DNA from: JALZKA01 sp033856515
GTDB lineage: Bacteria > Actinomycetota > Thermoleophilia > Solirubrobacterales > 70-9
Direction of reading: 5' to 3'
Assembly (NCBI GenBank): GCA_033856515.1
Contig: JAWVEY010000041.1
Span: forward strand, 62,001 to 126,000
Length of the DNA: 64,000 nucleotides
A program made the translations under genes and the position numbers. Below, in pieces: positions 59,396-64,000 of the stretch; position 1 is the first letter of the stretch; every line of letters starts with the position of its first letter. The notes below the pieces were generated by a model. The model had not been told where the DNA came from. It saw only the letters and a list, made by a program, of their open reading frames with translations, and made no database searches.

Positions 59396-61336
59396 TCATG
59401 GCAGCACGGTGTCCTCGGACTCGAGCGGAACGGCGTTCAGGAAGCTCGCCGCGATTGGCGCCGCGACCTCTCCGCCCGAAGCTCCCTCCTCGACCAGCAC
59501 AGCCACGGCGACGTCGTCTCGCGCGGCAATGAACCACGCGTGAGTTTTGGGCGGGTCCGCAGTGCCGAACTCCGCCGTCCCCGATTTCCCGATCGGCTCA
59601 CCCGGCACTACCGCGAGAGCGGTGCCCGTACCCGAGGTCACCACCGAGCGCATCAGGGTTCGAAGCTCGTTCGCGTTCTGGGTGCCGATCGGCTCACCGG
59701 CCTCTTCCGGGTCGTCAGCGACAAGGCGTGGGCGATGCCACTCGCCGCTTTGAACGGTCGCGGCGACCCCCGCCATCGCGAGTGGGCTGACCAGGATCCG
59801 GCCCTGCCCGATCACCGATGCCGCCTCTTCGACCTCGTCCTTGCCGGGCGGGACGTCGCCCCCGAACGCGTCCAGCGGAAGATCGGGATCGATCCCGACT
59901 CCGAACTGCTCGGCCTTGTCGCGCAGGGCGCTTGGCTCGAGCTCGTCTGCGAGCGAGACGAACGCGGTGTTGCACGACTGGGCGAAGTCGGTCGAGAACG
60001 GCACGGCGCCCGCGGCGGAGCCCTCGAAGTTCACGAATTCGCGGCCGCCGACCTTGATCGACTCGGGGCAGTCGACGATCTCTGTCGTTTCAAGTCCCGT
60101 GTCGAGCAGCGCGGCCGTGGATATGACCTTGAAAGTCGAGCCCGGCGGATACTGGCCTCCGAAAGCGATGTTGGTGCCCTCGTCAGTCGGCCGGTTGGCG
60201 ACGGCGAGGATGTCGCCTGTCTTCGGGTCGAGCGCGACCAGGGCCGCCGCGCCCTCGACATCGGCGAACGCCTCCTCGGCGGCGGTCTGGACGTCCGCCG
60301 AGAGCGTCGTCTCGAGCGGCTCACCGGGCTCCGCCTCGTGGGACTCCAGGGTGTCGACCGGCTCACCCTCCGCATTCCTGACTACCACTGAGCGCTCCGG
60401 CTCCCCGGCGAGCTGCTCGTTGAAGGCGGCCGATAGGCCCGACTGTCCGACGATGTCGTCGACGTCCAGCTCGCCGTCGGATTTCTTGATCTGCTCTGCC
60501 GTAGCCGGCCCTACCGTTCCGAGCAAGGCCCGCGCGAAGTCCCGCGTTGGCGTCAGCGGTGTCTCGCGTCCCGCGAGTTGGATGCCTGGGACAGCCCTGA
60601 GTTCGGTCTCCGCCGGGGCGAAATCCTCCTCGCGAAGGGTGATGGCCGGGACCACGGCGTCGGGTTCTGCGTTTTCGATGGCCTTGGTAAGCGTTTCGGG
60701 ATCGACCTCCGTCACGGCCGCGATCGCATCCACTGTCGCGTCGACGTCCTCGACCTCGGATGGCGTGACGCCCACGTCGACAACCGAGCCGAGCGAGACG
60801 AGCTCCTCGCCATCGCGGTCGAGGATCGGCGCGCGATCCGCGAAGACCTCGACGGTTCCGAGCCGCTGGCCGTCCTCACGCAGGGCTGGGTGGATCGCAC
60901 GGCTCGACCAGTCGATGAGCCATTTGTCGTCGGCCTGGGTCAGCGTCAGCGCGTCGTTGGTGTATTCGAACGAGCCGAACTCGGGTACGTCCCAGCTCAT
61001 TCGGACCTTTGCGGTGGCGTCTGAGCCGCTTTCGGAGACCTCGGTCACCTCCGCCTCGAGTGTTGCGCCGTCGAGGCCGTCGATGTTCGACTGGATGGTG
61101 TCGGCGACCAGGGCTGGGTCGCCGTCGGTGAACGCTGCCGCGCCCTCCGGGTCGCCGCTCTCGAGCGCCGCCACGTAGCCGTCAACGGCTGTCGTCGCAC
61201 TAGGCCCGCCCAGCGAGCGGACCGCGATCACGACGATGAGGATGAGGACACCGGCCAAGGCGGCGACCGCGATGGCAGCTCGATCGCTCAGGCCAAAGCG
61301 TTGCCAGGGGCGTGTTTGGGTACTGCCTTGTTCCAC
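59396..61336 (-). CDS. class B penicillin-binding protein (MecA_N-type transpeptidase)
   Basis: A 646-residue protein from GTG 61336; a longer frame to 61573 overlaps the opposite gene and is not used. A membrane anchor is at about residues 20-42. A NTF2-like/MecA_N domain (about 45-150), a pedestal domain, and the transpeptidase domain follow. The active-site motifs are STFK (Ser400, Lys403), SCN (454-456) and KSGT. It cross-links peptidoglycan outside the membrane. The MecA_N-like domain is also found in low-affinity PBPs such as PBP2a, so beta-lactam tolerance is possible but not shown. The MFS gene follows 7 bases downstream. Confidence 0.88.
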   Translation of the reverse strand: MEQGSTQTRPWQRFGLSDRAAIAVAALAGVLILIVVIAVRSLGGPSATTAVDGYVAALESGDPEGAAAFTDGDPALVADTIQSNIDGLDGATLEAEVTEVSESGSDATAKVRMSWDVPEFGSFEYTNDALTLTQADDKWLIDWSSRAIHPALREDGQRLGTVEVFADRAPILDRDGEELVSLGSVVDVGVTPSEVEDVDATVDAIAAVTEVDPETLTKAIENAEPDAVVPAITLREEDFAPAETELRAVPGIQLAGRETPLTPTRDFARALLGTVGPATAEQIKKSDGELDVDDIVGQSGLSAAFNEQLAGEPERSVVVRNAEGEPVDTLESHEAEPGEPLETTLSADVQTAAEEAFADVEGAAALVALDPKTGDILAVANRPTDEGTNIAFGGQYPPGSTFKVISTAALLDTGLETTEIVDCPESIKVGGREFVNFEGSAAGAVPFSTDFAQSCNTAFVSLADELEPSALRDKAEQFGVGIDPDLPLDAFGGDVPPGKDEVEEAASVIGQGRILVSPLAMAGVAATVQSGEWHRPRLVADDPEEAGEPIGTQNANELRTLMRSVVTSGTGTALAVVPGEPIGKSGTAEFGTADPPKTHAWFIAARDDVAVAVLVEEGASGGEVAAPIAASFLNAVPLESEDTVLP

Positions 61337-61453
61337 GAGTAATGACCCCCGGTCACTCCGCAAGGTAGCGGGCAGTGCCCAAATGGCACAAACTTCGGGT
61401 AAAGCGACTACCCTCGATTGCAGATGGAGGAACGAGGGGCAGGCCCTTACCGG

Positions 61454-64000
61454 ATGCGGCGGATCGGGCGCGCGAGCGTCGCTCTGACGCTGGGCGTTGC
61501 CATGCTCGGCCTCGCCGCCGGCCAAGCCCGTGCGGAGACGGGCACGACGACCGACCGCTACACGATCGTCCACGGCTGCTTCGCGCTCGAGTCCGCAGGA
61601 GGCGACCTAATCGCCCAGACGGGCGACGGCTATTCGGCGACCGCGCCGTCGCTGACCGACGCGGAGGGCTTCCGCATGCAGGCCACGGACCTCGGCAAGT
61701 ATCTCTTCTACGGCGAGGCGAAGGACTTCCTGGGGCTCGACGAGGGCCCGATTCCGCCCCCGCAGGGCGACGTGGTCGTTGCCACCGCGCCGAGCGGCCG
61801 GACAACGTGGACCGTGGACGGCGCTGACGGGCAGTTCACGATCGTCAATACGCCGGACTCGCTCGGACTTGCCGTCGATGGAAGCGACCAGCTCGTTTCC
61901 GTCCCGGCCGCGGAGGCCGAGACGTTCACGTTCGTGCCCCTCCCGGACGGCGACTGCCCCGTCTACCCGGAGATCTCCTTAAACGCAACCGGCGGCCCGA
62001 ACACCGGCACACCGCGCTACGGCGAGGTCGAGGGGACCATCGACGGCCACATGCACATGATGGCCTTCGAGTTCCTGGGCGGCCATGCTCATTGCGGCGA
62101 GCCGTGGAACAAGTTCGGCGCGCCCTACGCGCTCGCCGACTGCGAGGACCACGTGTCCACGAACGGCTGTGGTGCGGTCCTCGAGACCGGCCTGGGTGGG
62201 AACGCGTGCCACGACACCGGGGGTTGGCCCAACTTCGACGGCTGGCCGCAGTCCAACTCCTTGACCCATGAGTCGGCTTACTACCGCTGGCTCGAGCGGG
62301 CGCACCTCGGCGGCCTTCGGATCTTCGTGAACCTGATGGTCGAGAACAGGGTTCTCTGCGAGGTCTATCCGGACATGTCCGTGATTCAGGGGGAGCCGAA
62401 GACGAACTGCGACGAGATGGACACGGTGCGCCGCGAGAACCAGCGGATCGAGGAGATGGAGGACTACATCGACGCCCAGGCGGGCGGCCCCGGCGAGGGT
62501 TTCTTCCGGATCGTCGAGAACCCGTTCCAGGCGCGTAAAGCCATCAACAAGGGCAAGCTCGCCGTGATCAAGGGCATGGAGGTCTCCGAGCCGTTCGACT
62601 GCGGCTACAAGGGCGTTCTGGACAATCCCCTTCCACCCGGCAACTTGACGCCGGATGCGCGCTGCACCCCCGAGCACATCGACGAGGTGCTGGACGAGCT
62701 ATGGAACATGGGCATCCGCCAGATGGAGATCACGAACAAGTTCGACAACCAGCTGACCGGCGTCGCGGGCGACGGGGGATCGACCGGCGTGATCGTGAAC
62801 ACCGGCCAGTACGGGACGAGCGGAAGCTTTTGGGACTACGGTCCCGAAAACGGCGAACCCGGCAGTTGCGACGCGGACAACCACGACCACATTCCCGCCC
62901 CGGGCGGACCCGTTTCGCAAGACGAGATCTTCGGCAACGGACTCGAAGCGTTCCTGCCCGCGCTGCCGGTGGTGATCCCCATCTACACGCCCGAGGAGGT
63001 CTGCAACGAGAAGGGCCTCCAGGACGGCGACGAGATCCCCGGCCCGACGCCCGATGAGACGACCCTCGGCTCGCACGCCCTCGACGGGATCATGGAGCGC
63101 GGCTTCGTCTTCGACCCCGATCACATGAGCGTCATCGCTCGCGACGAGGCCATGGACATCCTCGAGGATGAGGACTACCCGGGAGTCATCTCCTCGCACT
63201 CCTGGTCAACCCAGAACACCCTGCCGCGGGTGTACGCACTCGGTGGCATGGTGACCCCTTACGCCGGCAGCTCGAGCGGTTTCGCCAACCAATGGGAGCA
63301 GATCAAGTCCGCCGAGGTCCGGGGCGAGCTTGGCGACCAGTACTTCGGGCTCGGTTACGGAGCCGACGCGAACGGCTTCGGCTCGCAGGGCGGGGCGCGC
63401 AACCCGGCCGAGGAGGTTGACGTGGACTATCCGTTCACGGGCATCGACGGGGCGGTCACGTTCGATCAGCAGATGTCGGGCACCGAGGCCGAGGGCAAGA
63501 CTTACGACATCAACATCGATGGCGTCGACCACTATGGCCTCTACCCGGACTGGCTGGAGGACCTCCGCCAGATCAAGGGCGACGAGATCATCCAGGACAT
63601 GGACCGCGGCGCCGAGGCGTACCTGCAGATGTGGGAGCGCACCTACGACATCGACGCAGTGGACTGCTCCCAGTGGGGCGACGAGGACTTCAACCCGAAG
63701 GGCCTGGGCACGGAGCTGCGCCTGAACAAGAAGCCGAAGCGCACGCTCCGCCAGGCCGGCCAGCCGGTGGACCGGAACGAAGTTTGGCGCTGGTGTGCGG
63801 CCAATGGTGGCCGCGAGTCCGAGGAGGCCGTGCAGGCAGCATTCGGCAAAACGCGCAACAAGATGGACTTTGCGATCTCCAACCTTCCTGAGCACGAGGT
63901 CGAGGGCGTTGCGCCCGGCGACGCGAAGAAGTCGCTCCCGAAGAGCGCGACCAAGATCTCGGACGATGTCTGGATCAGCCGCACCGGTGGCAGGCGCGCG
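61454..64000 (+). CDS. secreted metallo-hydrolase related to M19 membrane dipeptidases (runs off right edge)
   Basis: At least 849 residues; the frame is still open at 64000. ATG 61454 gives a compact signal peptide (to about residue 28); ATG 61424 is an alternative. Residues about 30-190 form a beta-type N-terminal domain. A metal-dependent hydrolase follows with GHMHMMAFEFLGG (first His-x-His), LAVIKGMEVSEPF, FVFDPDHMSVIARDEA, VISSHSWST and FGLGYGADANGF. These resemble M19 dipeptidase positions (His-x-His start, D-x-S/M-H, late SHS). Some of its closest relatives are annotated only as hypothetical or amidohydrolase-like. It is divergent from the transpeptidase gene. Confidence 0.65.
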   Translation, partial: MRRIGRASVALTLGVAMLGLAAGQARAETGTTTDRYTIVHGCFALESAGGDLIAQTGDGYSATAPSLTDAEGFRMQATDLGKYLFYGEAKDFLGLDEGPIPPPQGDVVVATAPSGRTTWTVDGADGQFTIVNTPDSLGLAVDGSDQLVSVPAAEAETFTFVPLPDGDCPVYPEISLNATGGPNTGTPRYGEVEGTIDGHMHMMAFEFLGGHAHCGEPWNKFGAPYALADCEDHVSTNGCGAVLETGLGGNACHDTGGWPNFDGWPQSNSLTHESAYYRWLERAHLGGLRIFVNLMVENRVLCEVYPDMSVIQGEPKTNCDEMDTVRRENQRIEEMEDYIDAQAGGPGEGFFRIVENPFQARKAINKGKLAVIKGMEVSEPFDCGYKGVLDNPLPPGNLTPDARCTPEHIDEVLDELWNMGIRQMEITNKFDNQLTGVAGDGGSTGVIVNTGQYGTSGSFWDYGPENGEPGSCDADNHDHIPAPGGPVSQDEIFGNGLEAFLPALPVVIPIYTPEEVCNEKGLQDGDEIPGPTPDETTLGSHALDGIMERGFVFDPDHMSVIARDEAMDILEDEDYPGVISSHSWSTQNTLPRVYALGGMVTPYAGSSSGFANQWEQIKSAEVRGELGDQYFGLGYGADANGFGSQGGARNPAEEVDVDYPFTGIDGAVTFDQQMSGTEAEGKTYDINIDGVDHYGLYPDWLEDLRQIKGDEIIQDMDRGAEAYLQMWERTYDIDAVDCSQWGDEDFNPKGLGTELRLNKKPKRTLRQAGQPVDRNEVWRWCAANGGRESEEAVQAAFGKTRNKMDFAISNLPEHEVEGVAPGDAKKSLPKSATKISDDVWISRTGGRRA

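Overview
The window is a 64 kb piece of a GC-rich bacterial chromosome. The proteins are rich in Ala, Gly, Arg and acidic residues. It holds many GTG and TTG starts, secreted Calx-beta, RTX and PD40 proteins, an LL-diaminopimelate aminotransferase, P450s, DUF6766 and a Kdd/Kce pair. Together these suggest an actinobacterium, most likely of the class Thermoleophilia (Solirubrobacterales or Gaiellales type). That placement is inference from gene content and base composition, not from a marker gene.

Layout. 1-1701: the first codons of a Ppx/GppA gene, a SixA-type phosphatase, a two-gene toxin-antitoxin-like module with a palindrome over its start, and an initiator tRNA. 1753-14674: secreted and envelope genes (PD40/RTX protein, esterase, histidine-rich repeat protein, L-type lectin with an Ig-like partner), a histidine kinase/NarL regulator pair, a ZIP transporter, an OsmC protein and a methyltransferase. 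14727-20888: amino-acid metabolism, with a DapL-type aminotransferase, a saccharopine-dehydrogenase-like enzyme, a fused 2-oxoacid dehydrogenase E1 and an antiquitin-type aldehyde dehydrogenase; this looks like lysine/aminoadipate metabolism. 20950-36610: mixed hydrolases and secreted proteins (GDPD, S15 hydrolase, RTX, sulfatase-like membrane enzyme, DUF4331, ceramidase-like, DUF72).

36607-50709 is the most interesting region. A metallo-beta-lactamase-fold gene and an HDAC-like deacetylase point one way. Divergent from them is a tightly packed ten-gene run: kdd, a hot-dog protein, kce, a TetR regulator, an S66 peptidase, a four-gene peptide ABC importer and an S58 (DmpA/BapA-type) aminopeptidase, with a membrane phosphoesterase close behind. 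Most junctions overlap by a few bases, so it is probably one operon. The enzymes point to beta-amino acids. Kdd and Kce handle 3,5-diaminohexanoate, and S58 enzymes include beta-aminopeptidases. A coherent hypothesis is import and breakdown of beta-lysine-type or related peptides or amides, under TetR control.

50749-64000: two cytochrome P450s flank an internally duplicated DUF6766 membrane protein and its small partner. Then come a lipoprotein, Lon protease divergent from a MarR regulator across a clear inverted repeat, a transpeptidase/MFS exporter operon, and a secreted M19-like metallo-hydrolase that runs off the right edge. No CRISPR array, rRNA gene, complete insertion sequence or prophage was seen. 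No gene-free stretch exceeds about 210 bases.
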